This document shows, in pieces, positions 1-5,656 of a stretch of DNA of 5,656 nucleotides. The stretch is from Sphingomonadales bacterium (lineage in GTDB: Bacteria > Pseudomonadota > Alphaproteobacteria > Sphingomonadales > Sphingomonadaceae). Location: contig JAIYAA010000185.1 in NCBI GenBank assembly GCA_027489295.1, positions 1 through 5,656 on the forward strand, read 5' to 3'. The notes under the pieces were generated by a model. That model searched no databases. It was not told the DNA's origin and saw nothing but the letters and a program-made list of their open reading frames with translations. Position 1 is the first letter of the stretch. Each line of letters opens with the position of its first letter. The translations under genes and the position numbers were made by a program.

Positions 1-104
1 AGCTCGCAGGGCTGGGTGCTGGCGAGCGTGACGAACGCCATGCTGGCGCGGGCGTGAAGGCCGCGGCGGTTCTCGATCAGAACCTCGCGCGACACCCGGC
101 TCAT
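1..104 (-). CDS. ptsH: HPr phosphocarrier protein, N-terminal part (cut by window edge)
   Basis: This is the first 34 codons of a gene that runs off the left edge. The translation begins MSRVSREVLIENRRGLHARA, and the GLHAR block with His17 is the HPr active-site motif, the histidine that receives phosphate from Enzyme I and passes it to EIIA proteins. The residues after HAR are Ala-Ser rather than the Pro-Ala of many enteric HPr proteins. Continuing residues (SMAFVTLAS) fit the first HPr helix. The ATG overlaps the stop of the upstream EIIA gene in an ATGA arrangement, so translation is probably coupled; the only Shine-Dalgarno-like stretch is a weak GGGG about 8 nt upstream. HPr is a soluble cytoplasmic protein of usually about 85-95 residues, so well over half is missing here, including the region that would carry regulatory Ser46. 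The family call is secure; whether it serves a regulatory (nitrogen-type) PTS or a sugar PTS is inferred from context. Confidence 0.9.
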   Translation of the reverse strand, partial: MSRVSREVLIENRRGLHARASMAFVTLASTQPCE

Positions 105-505
105 TGCGGCGGCCCCAGCATTTCCGATGCGACCGTCACATATTTGCGGCCGGCGTCGCGCGCGGCGAGCACCGCGTCGGTGACGGACATGGTCTTGCGG
201 GCGCTGCCAAGGCGGATCAGCATCGGCAGGCTGATGCCGGCGATCACCTCGACCTTGCCCGCCTTCATCAGCGAGATGGCGAGATTGGAGGGGGTGCCGC
301 CGAACAGGTCGCTCAGCACGATCACGCCTTCGCCCGAATCGACCGCGCCGATGGCGGCGGCGATGTCGGCCCGGCGGCCTTCCATGTCGTCCTCGGGGCC
401 GATGCAGATCGCGGCGACCTGCTCCTGCTTCCCCACCACATGTTCCATCGCGACGACGAACTCCTCCGCGAGTCGTCCGTGCGTCACGAGCACCAACCCG
501 ATCAT
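101..505 (-). CDS. manX: PTS EIIA component, mannose family (orphan, regulatory type)
   Basis: A 134-residue soluble protein matching the stand-alone EIIA domain of the mannose-family PTS. The N-terminus MIGLVLVTHGRLAEEF carries the phospho-accepting His9 after a first beta strand. The second conserved block, SDLFGGTPSN (residues 65-74, with Asp66), lines the active site in this family. Length is normal for a single EIIA domain; no EIIB domain is fused and no IIB, IIC or IID genes are visible, so it is unlikely to be part of a sugar permease in this window. By family knowledge such orphan EIIA proteins in alphaproteobacteria take phosphate from HPr and act in regulation; the target here is unknown. 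The ATG lies one base after the rapZ stop, with GGAG at positions 512-515 six bases upstream, so the start is well supported. The stop overlaps the ptsH start. The symbol manX follows usage for alphaproteobacterial homologues. Confidence 0.93.
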   Translation of the reverse strand: MIGLVLVTHGRLAEEFVVAMEHVVGKQEQVAAICIGPEDDMEGRRADIAAAIGAVDSGEGVIVLSDLFGGTPSNLAISLMKAGKVEVIAGISLPMLIRLGSARKTMSVTDAVLAARDAGRKYVTVASEMLGPPQ

Positions 506-506
506 T

Positions 507-1493
507 CTATTCTCCGCCCCTAGCCATGGACACCGGCGCCCCCTCCAGGGAGTCCTGTGGCGCGGTCTGCAAATCTCTGTGTGTCACCGTGGGCGAAAAT
601 CCTTCGTCGCGCAACCGGGCGGCCATCCGTTCGGCGACATGCACAGAGCGATGGCGACCGCCGGTGCAGCCGAACGCGATCGTGACATAGGCCTTCCCCT
701 CCGCCTGGTAGCGGGGGAGGAGGAGGAGCAGCAGCGACTCGATCTGCGCCATGGCGGCATCATAGGCCGGATCGGCTTCGATATATGCGGAGACATCGGC
801 ATCCCGTCCCGTCCCGGGACGCAGCGCCGGGTCCCAGTGCGGATTGCGCAGGAAGCGCATGTCGAGGACGAGGTCGGCGTCGCGTGGCAGCCCGCGGGAG
901 AAGCCGAACGAGGTGACGCTGAACGTGGTCTTGCCGCCATCCGCCGAGAAGATCTGGCGGATCGCCTGGGACAGCTGGTTCGACTTCATGTCGGTGGTGT
1001 CGATCAGCCGGTTGGCCCAGCGGCGGAGCGGCCCGAGCAGCTCGCGCTCGCGGGCGATGCCATCCTCGGCCGGGCGGTCCTGCGCGAGGGGGTGGCGGCG
1101 GCGCGTCTCGGAGAAGCGGCGGAGCAGTTCGGCGCCGCTGCATTCGAGAAACAGCGTGCCGACATCCAGGCCCTGCTCCTCGCGCAGCTTCTTGATGCGC
1201 TGGACGATGCTTTCGGCGTCGAATCCGCGCGTCTGGGTGCCGAGTCCGAGGGCGAGCGGGCGCTCGTCGTCGCCGCCGTCGGCGCCGGGTGCGGTATCGA
1301 GCAGGCGGTTGAGCAGGAGGAGCGGCAGGTTGTCGACCACCTCCCAACCGAGGTCCTCGAGCGTGCGCAGCACGGTCGACTTGCCGGCACCCGACATGCC
1401 GGTGACGAGCAGGATATGTTTGGGGCGACGCCGTTGCATGTTGCTCTCGTTATAGCTTGCCGGGAGCGCGGACGGGTCGACGGGCGGGCTCAT
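507..1493 (-). CDS. rapZ: RapZ-family P-loop nucleotide-binding protein (YvcJ/RapZ)
   Basis: A 328-residue protein of the RapZ/YvcJ family. A Walker A motif GMSGAGKST lies at residues 32-40, followed by the conserved EVVDNLP (51-57). Further family blocks are TRRRHPL (130-136), the FLRNPHW stretch (214-220) and the C-terminal GCTGGRHRSV (275-284). In E. coli RapZ binds the sRNA GlmZ and guides its cleavage by RNase E; in Bacillus YvcJ is a GTPase/ATPase. Alphaproteobacteria are not known to carry GlmZ, so the RNA target here is unknown. The first ATG overlaps the chvG stop (ATGA), but this gives about 18 residues before the usual family start; a second ATG at Met19 (position 1439), giving MQRRRPKHILLVTGMSGAGK, is a credible alternative. 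Neither has a strong ribosome binding site. A run of six leucines (254-259) is encoded by a CTC/CTG repeat. Located between chvG and EIIA, with no hprK in between. Confidence 0.94.
   Translation of the reverse strand: MSPPVDPSALPASYNESNMQRRRPKHILLVTGMSGAGKSTVLRTLEDLGWEVVDNLPLLLLNRLLDTAPGADGGDDERPLALGLGTQTRGFDAESIVQRIKKLREEQGLDVGTLFLECSGAELLRRFSETRRRHPLAQDRPAEDGIARERELLGPLRRWANRLIDTTDMKSNQLSQAIRQIFSADGGKTTFSVTSFGFSRGLPRDADLVLDMRFLRNPHWDPALRPGTGRDADVSAYIEADPAYDAAMAQIESLLLLLLPRYQAEGKAYVTIAFGCTGGRHRSVHVAERMAARLRDEGFSPTVTHRDLQTAPQDSLEGAPVSMARGGE
512..515 (-). promoter_or_regulatory. Shine-Dalgarno of the EIIA gene
   Basis: On the minus strand GGAG sits 6 nt before the EIIA ATG, inside the last codons of rapZ. 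It fixes the EIIA start and is the clearest ribosome binding site in the leftward operon; the other junctions rely on stop/start overlaps with weak or no Shine-Dalgarno. Confidence 0.6.
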
Positions 1494-3043
1494 GCGCGGG
1501 CCGCCAAGGGCAGCCGCACGACGAAGCGCGCGCCCTGCGATCGATCCTCCCGCGATTCCACCCTTATGCTTCCCTGATGGCCTTCGACGATGGTGCGGGC
1601 AATGGCAAGCCCGAGCCCCGAATGCTGGCCGAATGCCTCGGCCGAGGGGCGCACCGAGTGGAAGCGGCGGAAGATCGCCTCGCGGGCTTCCTCCGGCACG
1701 CCGGGGCCTTCGTCCTCCACCCAGACGGCGAGCGTATCGTCAGCTTCTTGCTCGGCGGAAATCGCGATCAGGCCGCCGGGTGGCGAGAAGGACAGGGCAT
1801 TCTCGATCAGATTCTCGAACACGCGCTCGAGCCGGGTGGGGTCGCCCATCACCGCCATCGAAACCCCGCGCGGGCGATCGAAGCGGAGGCGGATTTCTTC
1901 CGGAACACCGCGCGTCTCGCGCTGGCCGATCAGCGCTGCGATCAGCGCGCCCAGATCGAACGCCTCGAAGGTGGTGCGGCTGAGCTGCGCGTCGATGCGC
2001 GAGGCCTCCGAAATATCTGTGATCAGCCGGTCGAGCCGGTGGACGTCGTCGCGCACGATGTCGAGCAGCTGGTCGCGCAGGGCCGGATCCTTGACGTTCG
2101 ACAGCCCCTCGACCGCGGAGCGGAGCGAGGCGAGGGGGTTCTTCAGCTCGTGGGTGACGTCGGCGGCGAAGGTCTCGGTCGCGTCGATGCGGGCGCGGAG
2201 CGCACCGCTCATGTCCGACAGCGCGCGGGCGAGCATGCCGATCTCGTCGCGGCGCTCGGGCAGGCGGGGCACCACCACTTCGCGCGCGCGGCCCAGCCGC
2301 ACCCGGATCGCCGCCAGCGCCAGCCGCCGCAAGGGCCGCACGATGGTGCGGGCGAGGAACAGCGAGAGCAGCACCGAGACCAGCGAGACGATCGCGAGCA
2401 CCACGCCGAGCCGATAGCGCTCGATCCGCACCGTCTGGGTGATGTCACGCGCGTTGAACGCGGTCATCACCACGCCCAAGCCGGTGATCGGCGCGGCGGC
2501 GGTGATGACGGGGGTGCGGTCGGGTGCGCGCCAAACGCTCGCGGCGGCGGCGTGCGTCTCCAGCGCGGTGCGCACATCGGGCCAGTCGAGCCCGGCATCG
2601 CGCGGGCGTTCGCGATAGAGCGGCGCGCGATCGGCACCGGCGACCTTGTCGATCACCGCGTCGAGGAAGCGCGCGATCGTCTGGCCCACCGGATCCTTGT
2701 CCGGATCGCGCAGCACCAGGTTGCGCAGGCCGAGCTCGCGGCTGTCGCTGAGCAGCTTGCCCTGCGGATCGTAGAGGCGGATGCGCGTGCCCATGTCGCG
2801 GGCAAGGCTCAGCACCAGCAGGTCGCGGCGCTTGTCGGTGGCCGAGGCCAGCGCCTGGGCGATCAGCCGCACCTCGCGGCTGGTCTGCTCGACGCGGCTG
2901 TCGACGATGCGGCTGCGATAGCTGTCGAGATAGAAGAAGCCGCCGCACAACAGCGCCAGCGCGAAGATGTTGACCGCAAGGATCCGCGGCGTGAGGCTGA
3001 CCCGGCCCGACCATCGCAGCGCCAGGTCATGCTCGTCATTCAT
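1490..3043 (-). CDS. chvG: ChvG-type sensor histidine kinase
   Basis: Inner-membrane sensor kinase of the ChvG/ExoS family, partner of the ChvI regulator encoded just upstream. Numbered from the start chosen here (517 aa), TM1 is about residues 21-40 ([20 protein letters not shown]), a periplasmic sensor region spans about 41-210, TM2 is about 211-232, and a HAMP domain follows to about 287. The dimerisation/phosphoacceptor helix has [20 protein letters not shown] with the phospho-His at 298. The ATPase domain shows the N box ([14 protein letters not shown], Asn415), G1 (DEGPGVP, 444-450), the FRRFHS segment and G2 (GLGLA, 476-480), so it looks catalytically intact. An upstream in-frame ATG at 3067 would add 8 residues; I prefer 3043 because [15 protein letters not shown] resembles the short cytoplasmic N-terminus of homologues and reduces the chvI overlap to 8 nt, though neither start has a good Shine-Dalgarno. 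In rhizobia this system senses envelope and acid stress and is restrained by periplasmic ExoR; no ExoR is visible here. Confidence 0.93.
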   Translation of the reverse strand: MNDEHDLALRWSGRVSLTPRILAVNIFALALLCGGFFYLDSYRSRIVDSRVEQTSREVRLIAQALASATDKRRDLLVLSLARDMGTRIRLYDPQGKLLSDSRELGLRNLVLRDPDKDPVGQTIARFLDAVIDKVAGADRAPLYRERPRDAGLDWPDVRTALETHAAAASVWRAPDRTPVITAAAPITGLGVVMTAFNARDITQTVRIERYRLGVVLAIVSLVSVLLSLFLARTIVRPLRRLALAAIRVRLGRAREVVVPRLPERRDEIGMLARALSDMSGALRARIDATETFAADVTHELKNPLASLRSAVEGLSNVKDPALRDQLLDIVRDDVHRLDRLITDISEASRIDAQLSRTTFEAFDLGALIAALIGQRETRGVPEEIRLRFDRPRGVSMAVMGDPTRLERVFENLIENALSFSPPGGLIAISAEQEADDTLAVWVEDEGPGVPEEAREAIFRRFHSVRPSAEAFGQHSGLGLAIARTIVEGHQGSIRVESREDRSQGARFVVRLPLAARA

Positions 3044-3746
3044 CCGAGAAGCGGTATCCGGCGCCATAGAGCGTCTCGATCGCGTCGAACTCCGGGTCTA
3101 CCTGACGGAACTTGCGGCGAACACGCTTGATGTGGCTGTCGATCGTGCGATCGTCGACATAGATGTCGTCCTGGTACGCGGCGTCCATCAGCTGGTTGCG
3201 CGTCTTGACGATGCCCGGGCGCTGGGCGAGCGTTTCCAGGATCAGGAATTCGGTGACCGTCAGCGTGACATTGACGCCGCCCCAGGTGACCTTGTGCCGT
3301 GCCGGATCCATGCTCAGGCGGCCGCGCTCGAGCGCTTCGGCCGGCTCTGCCGGTGCGGCCCCTTCCACCACCGGCGCCGGCGTTTCGGTGCGGCGCAGGA
3401 TGGCGCGGATGCGCGCGATCAGCAGGCGCTGCGAGAAGGGCTTGGCGATATAATCGTCCGCACCCATCGCCAGGCCCAGCGCCTCGTCGAGCTCGTCGTC
3501 CTTGCTGGTCAGGAAGATCACCGGGATCTGGCTCTTCTCGCGCAGGCGGCGGAGCAGCTCCAGCCCGTCCATCTTCGGCATCTTGATGTCGAGCACCGCC
3601 AGTTCGGGCGGGTTCTCGATCAGCGCCTTGAGCGCGCTTTCGCCGTCCGAATAGACGCGGGTGAGAAAGCCCTCGGTCTGGAGGGCGATCGATACCGAGG
3701 TGAGGATGTTGCGGTCGTCATCGACCAGCGCGATCGTGGCGGTCAT
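3036..3746 (-). CDS. chvI: ChvI-type response regulator (OmpR/PhoB family)
   Basis: A 236-residue transcription factor. The receiver domain (about 1-118) has the acidic pair Asp10/Asp11, the phosphoacceptor Asp53 in [12 protein letters not shown], Thr80 and Lys102 (AKPFS), all the residues needed for phosphorylation. An Ala/Pro-rich linker (about 121-137) leads to a winged-helix DNA-binding domain (about 138-236) containing [17 protein letters not shown], the recognition region [16 protein letters not shown] and the terminal [10 protein letters not shown] hairpin typical of OmpR/PhoB proteins. Pairing with the adjacent histidine kinase, the sequence character and the operon identify it as ChvI. 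It is the first gene of the leftward operon and is divergent from pckA, so it could act on the shared spacer, but that is inference. The ATG at 3744-3746 has no strong Shine-Dalgarno in front of it. Length and domain order are normal for the family. Confidence 0.95.
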   Translation of the reverse strand: MTATIALVDDDRNILTSVSIALQTEGFLTRVYSDGESALKALIENPPELAVLDIKMPKMDGLELLRRLREKSQIPVIFLTSKDDELDEALGLAMGADDYIAKPFSQRLLIARIRAILRRTETPAPVVEGAAPAEPAEALERGRLSMDPARHKVTWGGVNVTLTVTEFLILETLAQRPGIVKTRNQLMDAAYQDDIYVDDRTIDSHIKRVRRKFRQVDPEFDAIETLYGAGYRFSDE

Positions 3747-3786
3747 CCGGCAACCCGGGGCTGGCGCATAATCAGCATCACCCCCC

Positions 3787-3813
3787 GTTAGACCAAAGTT
3801 TCGTGCGCCTCAA
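3787..3813 (-). promoter_or_regulatory. Candidate promoter of the chvI operon
   Basis: On the minus strand TTGAGG (3808-3813) is followed, after a 15-base spacer, by TCTAAC (3787-3792). This resembles the alphaproteobacterial housekeeping pattern (TTG-rich -35 and a CTAnA-type -10 with a short spacer) only partly. It would leave a leader of about 30-35 nt before the chvI ATG. The match is weak and rests on eye inspection alone. Confidence 0.25.
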
Positions 3814-3900
3814 CAGACCGACAACGCTTACCTGGATTGACCCTGTTCGCGCCGCCATGCGAGGGGAAGAGTCGCAATAAAGTTGCGCTGCCGGCAAATC

Positions 3901-3916
3901 ATATGGTTTGTCATAT
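3901..3916. promoter_or_regulatory. Inner dyad ATATG-N6-CATAT, possible operator
   Basis: A 5-6-5 inverted repeat, ATATG (3901-3905) and CATAT (3912-3916), lies almost at the centre of the larger GTTGCGC/GCGCAAC repeat. The hexamer TCATAT also occurs twice as a direct repeat 12 bp apart (3899 and 3911). The size suits a dimeric regulator, and the dyad overlaps the candidate pckA -10. Function is inferred. Confidence 0.3.
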
Positions 3917-3919
3917 AAA
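3914..3919 (+). promoter_or_regulatory. Candidate -10 element of pckA
   Basis: TATAAA matches five of six bases of the bacterial -10 consensus and would put the transcript start near 3926, leaving a leader of about 23 nt that keeps the Shine-Dalgarno. No good -35 hexamer is seen at 16-18 bp upstream, which would suit an activator-dependent promoter. TTGTCA at 3908-3913 pairs by spacing with TAATAA (3931-3936), but that start site would fall too close to the GTG to retain the ribosome binding site. Confidence 0.3.
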
Positions 3920-3938
3920 TGGCGCAACAATAATAACT

Positions 3939-3943
3939 GGAGG
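3939..3943 (+). promoter_or_regulatory. Shine-Dalgarno that sets the GTG start of pckA
   Basis: GGAGG lies five bases before GTG at 3949-3951. No in-frame ATG occurs until Met84, well inside the conserved protein, so this site decides the pckA start. Confidence 0.75.
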
Positions 3944-3948
3944 CTTGG

Positions 3949-5556
3949 GTGGAAGAGCGTCAATCGCGCCATGGTCTTGGCGAACAGGGGATCGTCACGT
4001 CGGCGGCCCTGCACTGGAACCTGATTACCGCACCGCTGGTCGAGCACGCGATCCGTCGTGGTGAGGGCAGCCTGGCAGCCGAAGGGCCGCTGGTGGTTGC
4101 TACGGGCAAGCACACCGGTCGCTCGGCGAAGGACAAGTTCATCGTCCGCGACGCAGAGACCGAGACCAGCGTCTGGTGGGGCAAGACCAACCAGGCGATG
4201 ACGCCGGCGCATTTCGCCGCGCTCAAGGCCGATTTTCTCGCCGAGCTCGGCAAGCGCGACGAGTTGTTCGTGCAGGACCTGTATGGCGGCTCCCAGCCGG
4301 AACATCGCGTGCAGGTACGCGTGATCAACGAACTCGCCTGGCACAATCTGTTCATCCGCACGCTGCTGGTGCGGCCTGGGGCCGAGGCATTGGCCGGCTT
4401 CGTCCCCGAATACACCATCATCGACCTGCCGAGCTTCCGCGCCGATCCTGCGCGCCACGGCACGCGCGGCGAGACAGTGATCGCAGTCAATTTCAGCGAG
4501 AAGCTGATCCTGATCGGCGGCACGGCCTATGCCGGCGAGATGAAGAAGAGCGTGTTCGGCCTGCTCAACTATCTGCTGCCCGAACAGGGCATCATGCCGA
4601 TGCATTGTTCGGCCAATATCGGCCCGCACGGCGATACCGCGATCTTCTTCGGCCTGTCCGGTACCGGCAAGACGACACTCTCGGCCGACGCGTCCCGCAC
4701 GCTGATCGGCGACGACGAGCATGGCTGGTCGGACACCGCGGTCTTCAATTTCGAGGGCGGCTGCTACGCCAAGATGATCCGCCTCTCGGCGGAGGCCGAG
4801 CCGGAAATCTTCGCCACCACCAAGCGCTTCGGCACGGTGCTGGAAAATGTGGTGATGGATCCGGCGACCCGGACGCTGGACCTCGACGATGCGAGCCTCG
4901 CCGAGAACAGCCGCGGCTCGTACCCGATAGACTTCATCCCGAACGCCTCGGCGGACAATCTCGGGCCGGTGCCGAAGAACATGATCTTCCTCACCGCCGA
5001 TGCCTATGGCGTGCTGCCGCCGATCGCGCGGCTGACGCCCGAACAGGCGATGTACCATTTCCTCTCGGGCTATACCGCGCGGGTGGCGGGAACCGAGATC
5101 GGCGTGACCGAGCCCGAGGCGACCTTCTCGACCTGTTTCGGTGCGCCGTTCATGCCGCGGCACCCGTCGGTCTATGGCAATCTGCTCAAGAAGCGGATCG
5201 CGGAAGGCAATGTCGCCTGCTGGCTGGTCAACACCGGCTGGACCGGCGGCAAGTACGGCATAGGCCACCGCATGCCAATCAAGGCGACGCGCGCGCTGCT
5301 CAATGCCGCGCTCGACGGCAGCTTGAACCAGGCCGAGTTCCGCCGCGATCCCTATTTCGGATTCGAGGTGCCGGTGGCGGTTCCGGGCGTCGACTCGGCC
5401 ATCCTCGATCCGCGCGAGACCTGGCCGGACAAGGCAGACTATGACGCGACCGCCGAAAAGCTCGTCGACCAGTTCGTCGAGAATTTCGCGCAGTTCGAGG
5501 ACCATGTGGAGGCCGGCGTCCGCGCCGCGGCGCCTACTGCGCGGGCGCTCGCCTGA
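3949..5556 (+). CDS. pckA: Phosphoenolpyruvate carboxykinase (ATP)
   Basis: A 535-residue ATP-type PEP carboxykinase, close to the 540 residues of the E. coli enzyme. It converts oxaloacetate plus ATP to phosphoenolpyruvate, CO2 and ADP in the cytoplasm, the entry step of gluconeogenesis from organic acids. Visible motifs in order: substrate-site [13 protein letters not shown] (52-64, Arg58), YAGEMKK (194-200), PMHCSAN with metal-site His219, the P-loop GLSGTGKTT (235-243), kinase-2 LIGDDEHGW (252-260, with Asp255/Asp256), SRGSYP (321-326), [12 protein letters not shown] (405-416) and the C-terminal [17 protein letters not shown] (428-444). All key blocks are intact and there is no frameshift. 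The start is GTG behind GGAGG. The gene is divergent from chvI across a spacer carrying inverted repeats, so control by ChvI or a carbon-responsive regulator is plausible but unproven. It supplies PEP, the phosphodonor for the PTS proteins encoded in the leftward operon. Confidence 0.98.
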   Translation: MEERQSRHGLGEQGIVTSAALHWNLITAPLVEHAIRRGEGSLAAEGPLVVATGKHTGRSAKDKFIVRDAETETSVWWGKTNQAMTPAHFAALKADFLAELGKRDELFVQDLYGGSQPEHRVQVRVINELAWHNLFIRTLLVRPGAEALAGFVPEYTIIDLPSFRADPARHGTRGETVIAVNFSEKLILIGGTAYAGEMKKSVFGLLNYLLPEQGIMPMHCSANIGPHGDTAIFFGLSGTGKTTLSADASRTLIGDDEHGWSDTAVFNFEGGCYAKMIRLSAEAEPEIFATTKRFGTVLENVVMDPATRTLDLDDASLAENSRGSYPIDFIPNASADNLGPVPKNMIFLTADAYGVLPPIARLTPEQAMYHFLSGYTARVAGTEIGVTEPEATFSTCFGAPFMPRHPSVYGNLLKKRIAEGNVACWLVNTGWTGGKYGIGHRMPIKATRALLNAALDGSLNQAEFRRDPYFGFEVPVAVPGVDSAILDPRETWPDKADYDATAEKLVDQFVENFAQFEDHVEAGVRAAAPTARALA

Positions 5557-5656
5557 GCGGGATCCACACTACGCTTCCGCCGCGGCGCTTTGCCAGCGCT
5601 GCGGCGATCGTGCGGGTGGGGGAGGGGCTGCTGACCTGCGCCCTGCCGCGCGCGGA
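5534..5656 (-). CDS. Possible 3' end of an unidentified convergent gene (cut by window edge)
   Basis: The minus strand is open from the right edge to a TAG at 5534-5536, giving about 40 codons ending [20 protein letters not shown] then APAQ. Most codons (about 35 of 40) end in G or C, as in the neighbouring genes, and the peptide looks like an ordinary alphaproteobacterial C-terminus. It would overlap the pckA 3' end by 23 nt in convergent orientation. I do not recognise the family. A second minus frame ends in SAAAEA at 5569-5571 and cannot be excluded, and one plus-strand frame shares the same third-position bias but has no ATG. Only sequence beyond the edge can settle which, if any, is real. 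Confidence 0.35.
   Translation of the reverse strand, partial: SARGRAQVSSPSPTRTIAAALAKRRGGSVVWIPLRRAPAQ
5578..5606. terminator. Strong GC hairpin after pckA, possible terminator
   Basis: Positions 5578-5589 and 5595-5606 form a 12-bp stem (one G-T pair at 5584/5600) around the 5-base loop TTGCC, starting 22 bp after the pckA stop. There is no T-run on either side in either direction, so it is not a standard intrinsic terminator; it could stabilise the pckA 3' end, help a Rho-dependent stop, or be chance structure inside a convergent gene. Confidence 0.35.

Larger units (their letters stand above)
3882..3928. repeat. Inverted repeat GTTGCGC / GCGCAAC upstream of pckA
   Basis: Two perfect 7-bp arms, GTTGCGC at 3882-3888 and GCGCAAC at 3922-3928, are arranged as an inverted repeat with arm centres 40 bp apart, close to four helical turns. 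The pair brackets the AT-rich segment that holds the likely pckA -10 region and ends 20 bp before the pckA start codon. It could be paired operator half-sites; the binding protein is unknown. Confidence 0.4.
3747..3948. other. Divergent chvI-pckA regulatory spacer
   Basis: A 202-bp non-coding spacer between two divergent genes. The half nearest pckA (about 3872-3938) is clearly AT-richer than its surroundings and contains two inverted repeats and the best promoter-like hexamers for pckA. The half nearest chvI holds a possible minus-strand promoter. I see no convincing small gene: the one ATG frame on the plus strand (3857-3880) encodes only seven residues. Confidence 0.75.

Noticed and set aside
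54..1577. Long plus-strand open frame (507 codons) opposite ptsH, EIIA and rapZ
   Set aside because: It runs antisense across three recognised genes, has Arg/Ala/Gly-rich low-complexity translation and no family motif; long antisense frames are expected at this GC content.
1457..3130. Long plus-strand open frame (557 codons) opposite chvG
   Set aside because: Antisense to an intact histidine kinase with all catalytic boxes; the translation is rich in Arg, Ala, Gly and His with no domain signal.
3857..3880. Seven-codon ATG frame upstream of pckA as a leader peptide
   Set aside because: It has no Shine-Dalgarno before it, and the likely pckA transcript start lies downstream, so it would not be in the mRNA.
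3778..5505. Long minus-strand open frame (575 codons) opposite pckA
   Set aside because: pckA is unmistakable on the plus strand; the reverse frame is a codon-bias shadow and its start would sit in the pckA/chvI spacer reading on from pckA antisense sequence.
5559..5656. Plus-strand gene starting just after pckA
   Set aside because: The frame with good third-position GC has no ATG and no ribosome binding site before the candidate GTG codons; the minus-strand reading is more natural, although not proven.
1..5656. CRISPR arrays, insertion sequences, tRNA or rRNA genes, phage genes or a novel defence system
   Set aside because: No spaced direct repeats, transposase, RNA-gene sequence or defence-type domains were seen; all clear genes are core metabolic or signalling functions.

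Overview
The window looks like core chromosome from a GC-rich alphaproteobacterium, most likely a sphingomonad (Sphingomonas or a close relative). The evidence is the very high third-position GC, the gene set and order, and the character of the ChvG and ChvI proteins. The genus is inferred from family resemblance; no search was run.

Layout: a five-gene block reads leftward on the minus strand, in transcription order chvI (response regulator), chvG (sensor histidine kinase), rapZ (P-loop nucleotide-binding adapter), an orphan mannose-family EIIA (manX), and ptsH (HPr, running off the left edge). Junctions are an 8-nt overlap, a 4-nt ATGA overlap, a 1-nt gap and another ATGA overlap, so this is almost certainly one translationally coupled operon. 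A 202-bp AT-richer divergent spacer separates chvI from pckA, which reads rightward and encodes ATP-dependent phosphoenolpyruvate carboxykinase from a GTG start behind a strong Shine-Dalgarno. The last ~100 bases after pckA hold a strong GC hairpin and probably the 3' end of a convergent gene that I cannot identify.

How it fits together: ChvG/ChvI is an envelope and acid-stress two-component system. HPr and the EIIA protein belong to a regulatory PTS branch with no sugar permease visible here, and RapZ is commonly linked to PTS genes. PckA makes phosphoenolpyruvate, the phosphodonor of the PTS, from oxaloacetate. The divergent arrangement therefore places PEP supply next to PEP-dependent signalling.

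The arrangement is a known alphaproteobacterial neighbourhood rather than a new system. The main oddity is that hprK (HPr kinase/phosphorylase), which commonly sits between chvG and rapZ in alphaproteobacteria, is absent: the chvG stop overlaps the predicted rapZ start. Other points of interest are an extra 18-residue RapZ N-terminus at that junction and two nearly concentric inverted repeats upstream of pckA.
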